In this document: positions 7,134 to 15,354 of the stretch, piece after piece
Numbering within the stretch: the first letter of the stretch is position 1
Layout of the letters: the number at the start of each line of letters is the position of its first letter
From: JANOMH01 sp031422295
Lineage (GTDB): Bacteria; Pseudomonadota; Alphaproteobacteria; Rhodobacterales; Rhodobacteraceae
Reading direction: 5' to 3'
Assembly (NCBI GenBank): GCA_031422295.1
Contig: JANOQM010000034.1
Coordinates: forward strand, 1 to 25,152
DNA length: 25,152 nt
The notes under the pieces: model-generated
Seen by the model: only the letters and a program-made list of their open reading frames with translations
Database searches by the model: none
Told to the model about the DNA's origin: nothing
Position numbers and translations under genes: made by a program

Positions 7134-7952
7134 TCAGTCCCAGTCCGGCGCATTGGACACCTGCGCTTTGCCGATCAGGCGCAGGCCCGTGGCCGTCAAC
7201 GCCTCGATCCGGGCCAACTCCACCGATGACAGGCTAAAATCCATAATGTCGAAATTGGCCGCAATATTGGCCGGATTGGTCGACATGGTATTCAGCGAAA
7301 CCCCGTTTTGCAGGATCCATCGCAACGCAACCTGGGCCGCCGATTTACCGTAATCTGCGCCAATCTGGGCAAACAGCGGATATTTGAACACCTCGCCGCG
7401 TGCGACAGAACAAAAGGACGCCAAGGGGATACCCAGGGCCGCCGCCCCGACCATTAGTTTGGACTGGTCCAGCAGCGGATGGAATTCAACTTGATTGGCC
7501 GTAATCGGCGCTTCCACCACGGCGACCGCCTGCTGCATCATCGCAATCGTGTAATTCGACACGCCCACATAGCGGGCCAGCCCCTGACGATGCGCCTGCG
7601 ACAGCAGTTTCAGGCTGGGCACCACATCGCCGCCCGCAGGCGGCCAATGCAACATCAGCACATCAACCTGATCGATCCTTAGATTCTTAAGGCTTTGCTC
7701 AACAGAAGCAATAAACCGGTCCGCCCCGAAATTATCCGGTTTAACCTTGGTCGTAATGCATAGTTCACTGCGACGGACACCCGAGGCTGCAAGAATTGCA
7801 CCAGTGTCAGCCTCGTTGCCATAGCCTTGGGCAGTGTCAAAGGCCCGATAGCCGACTTCAATTGCGGCTTCCATCGCCTGTGCTAACTTAACACCCCGCA
7901 ACGGCCATGTCCCAAAACCGCGCTGAAATGTCTGCTGAAAGTATGGCGTCAT
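7134..7952 (-). CDS. aldo/keto reductase
   Basis: An NADPH-dependent carbonyl reductase of the AKR superfamily, about 272 residues. From the ATG at 7952 the catalytic tetrad is D39 and Y44 (FDTAQGYGNE), K69 (TTKVKP) and H102 (LMLHWP). GVSNYT and an NQVEFHPLL segment follow, as in DkgB-like enzymes. A longer version from a GTG at 7991 adds 13 residues; it has AGGA just upstream, but the added residues are not family-like. The gene is divergent from the CoA-transferase operon and shares its operator region. It converges with the GMC gene, 10 bases apart. Confidence 0.88.
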   Translation of the reverse strand: MTPYFQQTFQRGFGTWPLRGVKLAQAMEAAIEVGYRAFDTAQGYGNEADTGAILAASGVRRSELCITTKVKPDNFGADRFIASVEQSLKNLRIDQVDVLMLHWPPAGGDVVPSLKLLSQAHRQGLARYVGVSNYTIAMMQQAVAVVEAPITANQVEFHPLLDQSKLMVGAAALGIPLASFCSVARGEVFKYPLFAQIGADYGKSAAQVALRWILQNGVSLNTMSTNPANIAANFDIMDFSLSSVELARIEALTATGLRLIGKAQVSNAPDWD

Positions 7953-8027
7953 CCGACGATCCCCACGATTGGTCCGTGATTTTGCGGCCACAGAATCCTA
8001 TGCCCGGTGCGTGACTGCAATGCCCTC

Positions 8028-8073
8028 TTGAAGGAAGGCGAGGGTCATGATTATCTTATAACTGTTTAGTTAC
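8028..8073 (+). promoter_or_regulatory. promoter and palindromic operator (site B)
   Basis: ATAACTGTTTAGTTAC at 8058-8073 matches the site A palindrome at 11 of its 12 arm positions, with the same N4 spacer. A weak promoter TTGAAG (8028-8033), 18 bases, TATCTT (8052-8057) leads directly into it, so binding would block transcription start. It lies between the divergent aldo/keto reductase and CoA-transferase genes. Confidence 0.62.
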
Positions 8074-8100
8074 TTGCGACAACCAGGGATACGCGCGACC

Positions 8101-9693
8101 ATGACGAAAATCAGAACCGCAGCACAGGCCGTCGCAGTGATCCGGGACGGGGCGACCATCGCCGTATCTTCGTCGTCCGGGCTGTGCTGCCCAGATGCAG
8201 TTCTTGCCGCCTTGGGCGAGAGGTTTCGGACTACGCATAGCCCGCAAGGTCTGACCTCGATCCATCCCATCGCGGCGGGCGATTTTTTTGGTACCAAAGG
8301 CGTCGATCATTTAGCTCAAAAGGGTCTGCTGAAACGCATACTCGGTGGGTCTTACCCAAGCGGGCCCACCACTGCGGAACCGCCGCTGATCTGGCAGATG
8401 ATCGGGCGAGATGAAGTCGCGGCTTGGAACGTCCCCTCGGGCATTCTGTTTGACATGCTACGCGAAGGGGCAGGAAAACGGCCCGGAGTGCTGACCAAAG
8501 TGGGTCTGGATACGTTTGTCGACCCCGATCAGGACGGTTGCGCCATGAATGCCAGTGCCCGCGCGCAACCGCTGGTCAAACATGTGCAGTTCGACGGGCA
8601 GGACTGGCTGCATTTTCCGGCGCTGCACCCTGATATCGCTATTATCCGGGCCACCACGGCGGACGAAAACGGCAATCTGACCTATGAACACGAAGGGGCC
8701 ACGCTGGGCGCCATGGAAATGGCGCTGGCCGCCCGCAACTCTGGCGGGATCATCATTGCGCAGGTCAAACGGATTGCCAAAGCCGGGTCGCTGAAACCGC
8801 ATGATGTGCGGGTGCCGGGCATTCTGGTTGATATCATTGTCGAGGCGCCGGATCAGTTGCAAACCACAGCAACACCCTATGACCCTGCGATTTCAGGCGA
8901 GTTATTCCGCCCGTTGGACAGCTTTGAACTGCCCGAATTCAACATCGGCAAAGTCATCGCCCGCCGCGTGGCGCAAGAGCTGCGCAGCGGCTGGGCGGTC
9001 AATATCGGCTTCGGCATTTCGGCCAATGTACCCCGGGTGTTGTTAGAAGAAGGGCTGCATGGCGCCGTCACATGGGTGATCGAACAAGGCGCGGTGGGGG
9101 GCATTCCCCTGCTCGACTTCAAGTTCGGCTGCGCTGCCAATGCCGAAGCTTTCGTCGCCTCGCCGCATCAGTTCAGCTATTTTCAGGCTGGCGGGTTCGA
9201 TTGCTCGCTGCTGAGTTTCCTCGAGATCGACAAAGACGGCGCGGTAAACGTCTCGCGCCTTGCCGCCACGCCGCACCGCACGGCTGGCGCGGGTGGTTTT
9301 GTTGACATCACGGCCCGCGCGAAAAAGATCGTGTTTTCGGGCCTGTTCAATGCGGGCGCAAAAATGCACCTTGAGGGCGGCAAAGTGGTGATTGAAAAAG
9401 AAGGGCGCGTGGCGAAGATCGTGGACAAGGTCGATCAAGTCAGCTTCTCAGGCAAACGCGCAGTGATGCAAGGGCAGGATGTGACCTATGTGACCGAGCG
9501 CTGTGTGATGCGGCTGGGCGATACTGGTCTGATCGTGACCGAAATTGCGCCCGGAATTGATTTTGCCCGAGATATTCGCGCACAGGCCGCGACCCCATTG
9601 GCCGTGTCGCCCAATCTGAAACTGATGGACCCTGCCCTGTTTCAACCCGCTCCCATCGGGCTAACTTTGAGGCCCGCCGATGCCCGCTTCTGA
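8101..9693 (+). CDS. acyl-CoA:carboxylate CoA-transferase (YdiF-like, family I)
   Basis: The product of about 530 residues is a fused alpha-beta family I CoA-transferase (PF01144 twice), moving CoA between an acyl-CoA and a free acid. The N-half has IRDGATIAVSSSSGLCCPDA and the C-half has AVNIGFGISANVPRVLLEEG. Glutamate E328 in WVIEQGAVGGIP aligns with the CoA-thioester-forming Glu of the family. The ATG at 8101 is used; a TTG 27 bases upstream overlaps the operator end and adds no family sequence. Its 3' end overlaps the enoyl-CoA hydratase gene by 14 bases. It could activate the acid made by the aldehyde dehydrogenase. Confidence 0.92.
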   Translation: MTKIRTAAQAVAVIRDGATIAVSSSSGLCCPDAVLAALGERFRTTHSPQGLTSIHPIAAGDFFGTKGVDHLAQKGLLKRILGGSYPSGPTTAEPPLIWQMIGRDEVAAWNVPSGILFDMLREGAGKRPGVLTKVGLDTFVDPDQDGCAMNASARAQPLVKHVQFDGQDWLHFPALHPDIAIIRATTADENGNLTYEHEGATLGAMEMALAARNSGGIIIAQVKRIAKAGSLKPHDVRVPGILVDIIVEAPDQLQTTATPYDPAISGELFRPLDSFELPEFNIGKVIARRVAQELRSGWAVNIGFGISANVPRVLLEEGLHGAVTWVIEQGAVGGIPLLDFKFGCAANAEAFVASPHQFSYFQAGGFDCSLLSFLEIDKDGAVNVSRLAATPHRTAGAGGFVDITARAKKIVFSGLFNAGAKMHLEGGKVVIEKEGRVAKIVDKVDQVSFSGKRAVMQGQDVTYVTERCVMRLGDTGLIVTEIAPGIDFARDIRAQAATPLAVSPNLKLMDPALFQPAPIGLTLRPADARF

Positions 9694-10459
9694 CCCCCGC
9701 CTGTCCCTGACCATCGACCATGGCATCGCCCGGGCAGTGATCCTGCGGGCCGATAAACTGAACGCACTGGATCCGGCGCTGATCACCGCCCTGCAGATCA
9801 TGTGCCATCAGATAGAACATTCTGACGCCCGCGTGCTGATCCTGACTGGTCAGGGCCAACGCGCGTTTTGCGCCGGCGGCGATATTGCCGCATGGGCCGA
9901 TGAAACACCGGATGCATTTTCCCGGCACTGGGTCCGCGACGGGCACGCCGCCTTTGACGCGCTGGCCCGGCTGCGCCAGCCGGTTATTGCAGTGCTGAAC
10001 GGGCATGCGCTTGGTGGCGGGCTGGAACTGGCGGCCTGCGCCGATTTGCGCATCGCCGAGGCGCATATCACCATCGGTCAGCCCGAAACCGGATTGGGCA
10101 TCATTCCCGGCTGGTCCGGCACGCAACGGGCGGTGCGCCGGTTCGGAGCGCAACTGGTCCGGCGCATGGCCGTGTTTGGCGAAGTATTCAGCGCCGATCA
10201 GGCCCTGACCCTTGGGCTGGTCGATCAGGTGGTTCCGACCGGGCAGGGGCTGGTTGCGGCAGATGAGGTCGCGGCACGGCTGTTGACCAAAGCCGCGCGG
10301 GCCACCGAACTGACCAAGATGCTGATCAACGCAGCCTCGGGCGAAGATACCGAGCGCGTACTGGAATCACTTGCAGGTGGCATTGCCGCTGCATCCAGCG
10401 AACTGGCCGAAGGGCTGACCGCCTTTCGAGCCAAGCGTAAACCTGATTTCAAAGGATAA
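9680..10459 (+). CDS. enoyl-CoA hydratase/isomerase family protein
   Basis: A 259-residue crotonase-fold protein. The oxyanion-hole loops are CAGGD (about 64-68) and GHALGGGLELA (108-118). Both catalytic glutamates of true hydratases are present: E116 in GGGLELA and E136 in TIGQPETGLGIIPG. Syn-hydration of a 2-enoyl-CoA is therefore plausible, although some crotonases with the same residues do other reactions. It starts inside the end of the CoA-transferase gene, and the Dabb gene begins 3 bases after its stop. No acyl-CoA dehydrogenase is nearby to make its substrate, so the enoyl-CoA may come directly from an unsaturated acid. Confidence 0.92.
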   Translation: MPASDPRLSLTIDHGIARAVILRADKLNALDPALITALQIMCHQIEHSDARVLILTGQGQRAFCAGGDIAAWADETPDAFSRHWVRDGHAAFDALARLRQPVIAVLNGHALGGGLELAACADLRIAEAHITIGQPETGLGIIPGWSGTQRAVRRFGAQLVRRMAVFGEVFSADQALTLGLVDQVVPTGQGLVAADEVAARLLTKAARATELTKMLINAASGEDTERVLESLAGGIAAASSELAEGLTAFRAKRKPDFKG

Positions 10460-10462
10460 TAT

Positions 10463-10768
10463 ATGATCAGACATATGGTGCATTTGCGGCTCGGCGGGAT
10501 CAGTAGCGGTGACAAAGCCATCTTGTTTGCCGGACTGGCCGCTCTGCGCGGGCACCTGCACGGCATTCTTGATTTCAAAACCTACGGCAATATCAGCCCC
10601 GAAACCCCTGTTGTGCATGGGTTCACCGACCTTTTCTGGTTTGATTTCAGCGATGTGGCATCTCGCGACGCCTACCTTATTGATCCTGATCATCAGGCAA
10701 TGGGGGCCAGACTGGTAGCGGCGGTCGGCGGGTTGGACGGGCTTTTGGTTTGTGATATCGCTTTATGA
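10463..10768 (+). CDS. Dabb (dimeric alpha/beta barrel) family protein
   Basis: The 101-residue protein starts MIRHMVHLRLGGISSGDKAI, the opening beta strand of the stress-responsive A/B barrel family (PF07876). DLFWFDFSDVASRDAYLIDP and HQAMGARL follow, the usual second half (F.....L..Y..HP.H). Dabb proteins are dimeric ferredoxin-like barrels. Some are cyclases or hydrolases of polyketide-like compounds and many are unassigned. AAAGGA precedes the ATG. Its end overlaps the next gene by 4 bases, so it is a fixed member of the four-gene operon. The reaction is unknown. Confidence 0.82.
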   Translation: MIRHMVHLRLGGISSGDKAILFAGLAALRGHLHGILDFKTYGNISPETPVVHGFTDLFWFDFSDVASRDAYLIDPDHQAMGARLVAAVGGLDGLLVCDIAL

Positions 10769-12024
10769 CCCCTGCTGACCGGGCATTCCTGACCGAACTT
10801 TTCCGTGCAGCCGTTCAGGCCGCTGACCCGTCACAGGCCCTGCGCCCGCATCTGCCTGCGAAACCCAAAGGGCGGACGATTTTGATCGGCGCGGGCAAAG
10901 GGGCCGCCCAACTTGCCGCCGCATTTGAAACCCTGTGGGATGGGCCGATCAGCGGTGTGGTTGTCACCCGCTATGGCTATGCCACGCCCTGCCGGCGGAT
11001 CACCGTGATGGAGGCCGCGCATCCGGTGCCGGATCAGGCCGGATTGGCGGCATCAGCGGCGCTGTTCAGCACTGTGCATGGCCTGACCGCCGATGATCTG
11101 GTCGTGGCGTTGATCTGCGGTGGCGGGTCGGCGCTGCTGCCTTGCCCACAGGATGGGCTTACACTGGACGATGAAATTGCGCTGAACCGCGCCCTGCTTG
11201 CCTCGGGCGCGCCGATTTCGGTGCTGAATGCGATCCGCAAACAAATCAGTGGAATCAAAGGCGGGCGACTGGCCGCTGCGTGCTTTCCGGCGCAGGTCGT
11301 GTCACTGGTTGTCTCGGACGTACCGGGCGATGACCCTGCACAAGTGGCCTCTGGCCCCACCGTGCCCGACTTTGTATCGCGCGCTGACGCCCGCGCGATG
11401 GTTGCGGCCTGGCGGATCGACCTGCCGCCTGCGATTGCTACCCATCTTGCCGGGGACATGGGGCAGCCGCCCCTGCCCTGCGATCCGGTGTTTGCCGGGC
11501 ACAAGGTTCAGGTCATCGCATCATCATCCATTTCACTGGACGCGGCCGCCGCGCTGTCATCGGCCCATGGCATCCCCGCTGTCATCCTGTCCGACGCCAT
11601 CGAAGGCGAGGCCCGTGACGTGGCCCGCGTTCACGCCGCGATCCTGCGCGAAGTAGTGCTGCGTGACCGTCCTTTCCGCAAACCTGTACTGATCCTGTCG
11701 GGGGGCGAAACCACGGTCACTTTGCGCGGCAAAGGTCGCGGCGGGCGGAACAGTGAATTCCTGCTGGCGTTGGCCGTGGCGGCCGAAGGGGTCTCGTTCA
11801 GCGCCCTTGCCGCCGACACCGATGGTATCGACGGGTCCGAAGACAATGCCGGTGCATTCGCCGATGGGACCAGTGCGGCGCGACTGCGGGCCAAGGGCCG
11901 TGACGCCGCAGCCTTTCTGTCCAACAACGACGCCTACAGCGCCTTCGCAGTGCTGGGGGATCTGTTCGTGCCGGGGCCGACCGGGACGAATGTCAATGAT
12001 TTCAGGGCGATATTGATCAAATGA
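10765..12024 (+). CDS. glycerate 2-kinase, MOFRL family (GckA/TtuD-like)
   Basis: The 419-residue protein has the class II glycerate kinase fold: an N-terminal DUF4147 domain with TILIGAGKGAAQLAAAF, LICGGGSALLP and IRKQISGIKGGRLAA, and a C-terminal MOFRL domain with ILSGGETTVTLRGKGRGGRN and ALAADTDGIDGSEDNAGA. Family members phosphorylate D-glycerate to 2-phosphoglycerate. Older annotation calls some hydroxypyruvate reductase (TtuD), but the glycine-rich nucleotide loops favour kinase. It overlaps the Dabb gene and ends the operon, which suggests the pathway yields glycerate, possibly by reduction of a C3 oxoacid or semialdehyde. Confidence 0.9.
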   Translation: MTPADRAFLTELFRAAVQAADPSQALRPHLPAKPKGRTILIGAGKGAAQLAAAFETLWDGPISGVVVTRYGYATPCRRITVMEAAHPVPDQAGLAASAALFSTVHGLTADDLVVALICGGGSALLPCPQDGLTLDDEIALNRALLASGAPISVLNAIRKQISGIKGGRLAAACFPAQVVSLVVSDVPGDDPAQVASGPTVPDFVSRADARAMVAAWRIDLPPAIATHLAGDMGQPPLPCDPVFAGHKVQVIASSSISLDAAAALSSAHGIPAVILSDAIEGEARDVARVHAAILREVVLRDRPFRKPVLILSGGETTVTLRGKGRGGRNSEFLLALAVAAEGVSFSALAADTDGIDGSEDNAGAFADGTSAARLRAKGRDAAAFLSNNDAYSAFAVLGDLFVPGPTGTNVNDFRAILIK

Positions 12025-12097
12025 ACCACTGGTCCTGCAATTCTTTTGTTCACTAAATATCCCCGCCGGAGGCACCTGCTTCACCGTAGTCCCATCC

Positions 12098-13081
12098 TCA
12101 CACGGTCGGATACAGCCCATCCGCAAACAACGCGCCGTGATAGCCCTTGATCCGGACCAGTTGACTTAAGGCGCTGCCAATCGGTTCGCCCCGGTCGATC
12201 TGGCCAAGGACCGACCCAAAGTCGTGCAGTGGCTCCCATTGCAAGTCCCGGCGGGCGCGGTCGTTGCAATAGATCCGGTCGATATCGGGAAACATGGCAA
12301 AGCCCGCCTTGCCGTAAATCCTGCGAAAGTCAGCGTAATGGCTGGCCACCACGGCGGCAGGGTCTTCGCGCAACAGGGTCAGGTCGCTGCGGTCAAAGGG
12401 CGTAGTGGCGCTGATGATGTAGCGGCCAAAGTGGATGTCGGGGGCGTGCAGCATGGCCTGGACATGGGCCATGGCGGCATCGGCAATATCCACCCGGCGG
12501 AACAGGAATTCGTTTGCTTTGGCATTCACATCAGTAAAGGCGGACCTGATCGCCTCGTCATCATCAGCCTCGGGGAAAAACCGCGAGGTGCGCAGGATGA
12601 TACAGTTCAACCCGTGTAGGCGGGTGAACAGCTGGCACAGGTCCTCGGCGGCGGTTTTGGTGGTGCCATAGATGTTTTTAGGCACCGGGATGACGGTCTC
12701 ATCAATCCACGCGGCAGGAAACGCGGGTTCGGGCGATAAAGCCGCCCCAAAGGCGCTGGTGGTGCTGGTCATCACAAACCGGCGCAAGCCGGATCGGACG
12801 ACGGCCTCAAGCAGGGTCAAAGTGCCCGCGATATTGGTGTCGATAAAGGCGTGTTTGGTGTGACTGGCGACATGCGGTTTATGCAGGGTCGCGGTATGCA
12901 TCACGGCCTCGACCCCCTTGAGCGCGCGGTCCACCACGGCGGGGTCGTTGACTGAGCCCTGAAAGGTGGTAAAGGGACTGGACAGCAGGTCAAGCCCGAC
13001 GGGTTCATGGCCCAAAGTCGGCAAACGGCGCATCAGCGCCTCGCCCAGATGCCCCGCGCTGCCGGTGACCAGAACCTTCAT
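12098..13081 (-). CDS. NAD-dependent epimerase/dehydratase (extended SDR)
   Basis: A 327-residue extended short-chain dehydrogenase. The cofactor motif is VTGSAGHLGEALMRRL (TGxxGxxG, residues 6-13). DTNIAGTLTLLEA follows, then the active-site YGTTK (near 139-143) downstream of a TSTTSAFG serine strand. Relatives epimerise or oxidise nucleotide sugars or other hydroxy compounds; the substrate here cannot be told. It starts 12 bases after the efp stop, so it is probably the distal gene of an efp transcript. It carries no copy of the TetR-type operator. It ends tail-to-tail with the glycerate kinase gene across 73 bases with no clear terminator. Confidence 0.88.
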   Translation of the reverse strand: MKVLVTGSAGHLGEALMRRLPTLGHEPVGLDLLSSPFTTFQGSVNDPAVVDRALKGVEAVMHTATLHKPHVASHTKHAFIDTNIAGTLTLLEAVVRSGLRRFVMTSTTSAFGAALSPEPAFPAAWIDETVIPVPKNIYGTTKTAAEDLCQLFTRLHGLNCIILRTSRFFPEADDDEAIRSAFTDVNAKANEFLFRRVDIADAAMAHVQAMLHAPDIHFGRYIISATTPFDRSDLTLLREDPAAVVASHYADFRRIYGKAGFAMFPDIDRIYCNDRARRDLQWEPLHDFGSVLGQIDRGEPIGSALSQLVRIKGYHGALFADGLYPTV

Positions 13082-13093
13082 CTGAGGTCGGGC

Positions 13094-13660
13094 TTAATCC
13101 TTGGCCCGCTCGACATAGGAATTATCCTCGGTGTTGATCACAACCCGGGTACCAACCCCGATATGCGGCGGTACCATGACACGTAAGCCATTGGTGCAAA
13201 TCGCGGGTTTATAGGATGAAGACGCGGTTTGGCCTTTGACGGCAGGTTCGGTTTCAGTGATTTCGACCGTCACGCGCTGCGGCAACTCGATGGAAATAGC
13301 GACGCCATTATGGGTTTTCAGCTGAACACGGATACTCTCGGTCAGGAACACCTTGTCATCGCCGATCACATCCGGGTGGACAGCAACCTGATCATAGCTT
13401 TCCGGCTCCATGAAATGGAACCCTTCGCCATCCTCATAGAGGAAATCATAGTTCCGTTCGTCAACATAGGCCTTTTCAACCTGCTCGGTCGTGCGCCAAC
13501 GCTCTGACACCTTCACCCCATCCGAAATGCGGCGCATATCGATCTGGGTGGTCGGCGTGCCCTTGCCCGGATGAAAATTGAGCGCGGTTAGTACGACATA
13601 TAACTTGCCGTCCAACTCGACGACATTTCCCTTGCGCAGGCTGGAAGCAATGACTTTCAA
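13094..13660 (-). CDS. efp: elongation factor P
   Basis: EF-P rescues ribosomes stalled at polyproline. The 188-residue reading uses a TTG start: (M)KVIASSLRKGNVVELDGKLY, then the domain I loop FHPGKGTPTTQIDMRR with modifiable K33, and at the C-terminus PAVKGQTASSSYKPA and GTRVVINTEDNSYVERAKD. The TTG at 13660 is chosen because AAGGA lies about 9 bases upstream and family length is then exact. The next in-frame ATG upstream, at 13714, would add 18 unsupported residues. Divergent epmA next door implies K33 is beta-lysylated. Confidence 0.96.
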   Translation of the reverse strand: MKVIASSLRKGNVVELDGKLYVVLTALNFHPGKGTPTTQIDMRRISDGVKVSERWRTTEQVEKAYVDERNYDFLYEDGEGFHFMEPESYDQVAVHPDVIGDDKVFLTESIRVQLKTHNGVAISIELPQRVTVEITETEPAVKGQTASSSYKPAICTNGLRVMVPPHIGVGTRVVINTEDNSYVERAKD

Positions 13661-13765
13661 GACGGGGGTTCCTTGCAGAGACTTCGGCGGCAGCCTATCA
13701 GGCAACCAGATCAAAGCCCCCTACCGCATCTTATGTAAAACCTCCAGCCGAAAGCCGTTTGTTCC

Positions 13766-14815
13766 ATGACCAACCTTGCCACGCCCTGGTGGACGCCGTC
13801 CCTGCATGCTGACCGGCGGCCTTTGTTGCTAACCCGCAACCGGATTCAGGCAGCATTGCGGGGTTGGTTGGCCGGTCAGGATTTTACCGAAGTGGACACA
13901 GCCGCGCTGCAAATCAGCCCGGGAAACGAGGCGCATCTGCATGGCTTTGCGACCAGCGCCATTGGCAATGATGGGCTGGTCCATCCGATGTATCTGCACA
14001 CATCGCCCGAATTTGCGATGAAAAAACTGCTGGCCGCCGGGGAAACCCGGATTGCAGCGTTTGCCCATGTCTGGCGCAACCGTGAACGCGGGGCATTGCA
14101 TTCGCCGGAATTCACCATGCTGGAATGGTACCGGGTCGGGCAGGATTATTCCGTTCTGATGGACGATTGCGCGGCTATTTTGCGGCTGGCCGCAACCACC
14201 GCCAATACCCCGATCCTGCGCTACAAAGACCGGATTTGCGATCCATTCCTGGAACTCGAACGGTTAAGTGTCGATGAGGCGTTTCAGCGCCATGCCAATA
14301 TCGACCTGTTGGCGACCTGTGGCGCAAGCGGCGAAACCGATGCGCCCGCCCTTGCAGCCCAGTTGCGCGCCGCGAACATCCGGGTTGCACCGGATGACAC
14401 CTGGTCTGACATGCTGTCCCGGGTTTTGGTGCAATGCGTTGAGCCCCATCTAGGGCTGGGCCGGATCACCATCCTTGACCGCTACCCCGCCGCCGAGGCC
14501 GCCCTTGCCCGCCCTGCAGGAGATGACCCCCGCGTGGCCGAACGGTTCGAACTTTATGCCTGCGGCGTTGAACTGGCCAATGGCTTTGGCGAACTGACCA
14601 ACCCGGCTGAACAACGCCGCCGGTTCATCCTTGAAATGGATGAAAAACAGCGGGTCTACGGCGAGCGTTACCCGCTGGACGAAGACTTTTTGGCCGCCCT
14701 CGCGTATCTGCCCGCCGCCAGCGGGATTGCCTTGGGGTTCGACCGGCTGGTCATGTTGGCGACCGGCGCACCGCGTATTGATGATGTCATCTGGACGCCG
14801 GTTGCCGAGTATTGA
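13766..14815 (+). CDS. epmA: EF-P--lysine ligase EpmA (GenX/PoxA/YjeA)
   Basis: EpmA attaches (R)-beta-lysine to EF-P, and is a lysyl-tRNA synthetase paralogue without the anticodon-binding domain. The 349 residues contain only the class II catalytic core: HTSPEFAMKKLLAAG (about 78-92), motif 2 FAHVWRNRERGALHSPEFTM (about 98-117), the CGVELANGFGELTNPAEQ segment (about 269-286) and motif 3 GIALGFDRLVML (about 326-337). It is divergent from its substrate gene efp across 105 bases. The partner aminomutase EpmB is not encoded in this window. Confidence 0.95.
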   Translation: MTNLATPWWTPSLHADRRPLLLTRNRIQAALRGWLAGQDFTEVDTAALQISPGNEAHLHGFATSAIGNDGLVHPMYLHTSPEFAMKKLLAAGETRIAAFAHVWRNRERGALHSPEFTMLEWYRVGQDYSVLMDDCAAILRLAATTANTPILRYKDRICDPFLELERLSVDEAFQRHANIDLLATCGASGETDAPALAAQLRAANIRVAPDDTWSDMLSRVLVQCVEPHLGLGRITILDRYPAAEAALARPAGDDPRVAERFELYACGVELANGFGELTNPAEQRRRFILEMDEKQRVYGERYPLDEDFLAALAYLPAASGIALGFDRLVMLATGAPRIDDVIWTPVAEY

Positions 14816-14825
14816 GAAAAGCAGC

Positions 14826-15275
14826 TTACCGATATAGCATCAACTGGTTGCAACCTGACTGAACCACATCGCCTTGCTGATTGATCACATCAATATTAAT
14901 CACCGCGATGCCCCGGTCCTGAGTATTGACCGGAGTCTTGTGCCGGACTGTCAGGATCGCGTGGATCGAGTCGCCCGCCAGAACCGGGGTCCGGAATGTC
15001 CAGTCCCAAGACAGCGACGCTTGGGCGCGAAACTGCGCAAGGGCCTGATTTTTCATCCCATCGACCAATGCCAATACCAGCAGTCCCGGTGCCACCTGCC
15101 CCCTGTATCCATGGATCCGGGCGGCGGCGGCAGATGTGAAAATCTCGAACGGATTTCCGGTCAGACTGGCAAAGCTCTCGATCAATGCGGCACTGACCAG
15201 AACCGGCCCGGTTTCGATCCGATCACCCGCGCGCACGTCGTCAAAACCATAGTATCCACGGATCAAAGTCGGCAT
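14826..15275 (-). CDS. MaoC-like hot-dog protein lacking the hydratase Asp/His
   Basis: The 149-residue protein has the MaoC/R-hydratase fold: an N-terminal GYYGFDDVRAGDRIETGPVL, a central helix SFASLTGNPFEIFTSAAAA, VAPGLLVLALV, and a C-terminal GDSIHAILTVRHKTPV strand pair. Aligned without gaps to PhaJ, the catalytic Asp and His positions are N41 and F46. It may therefore be a thioesterase-like, binding-only or differently catalytic relative. The ATG at 15275 is chosen over one 93 bases upstream, since that longer form would cover the TATAAT and operator site D. It is divergent from the SDR operon. Confidence 0.8.
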   Translation of the reverse strand: MPTLIRGYYGFDDVRAGDRIETGPVLVSAALIESFASLTGNPFEIFTSAAAARIHGYRGQVAPGLLVLALVDGMKNQALAQFRAQASLSWDWTFRTPVLAGDSIHAILTVRHKTPVNTQDRGIAVINIDVINQQGDVVQSGCNQLMLYR

Positions 15276-15290
15276 AGGTGCCCTGTTTAA

Positions 15291-15333
15291 GTAACCATAC
15301 AGTTCATTATAACGGCGTCGTCTGTTGACGCAA
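15291..15333 (-). promoter_or_regulatory. promoter of the MaoC-like gene with operator site D
   Basis: On the minus strand a perfect TATAAT (15311-15306) follows TTGCGT (15333-15328) by 16 bases. Directly downstream, GTAACC-ATAC-AGTTCA (15291-15306, plus-strand reading) shows the shared 6-4-6 operator layout with one degraded arm. It shares one base with the -10 element. This also fixes the start of the MaoC-like gene downstream of it. Confidence 0.6.
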
Positions 15334-15354
15334 GAATGTTTGCGCAGTTTGGAC

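Noticed and set aside
8074..8100. TTG start extending the CoA-transferase upstream
   Set aside because: It would start at the edge of the operator, has no good ribosome-binding site, and adds residues not typical of the family; ATG at 8101 is better.
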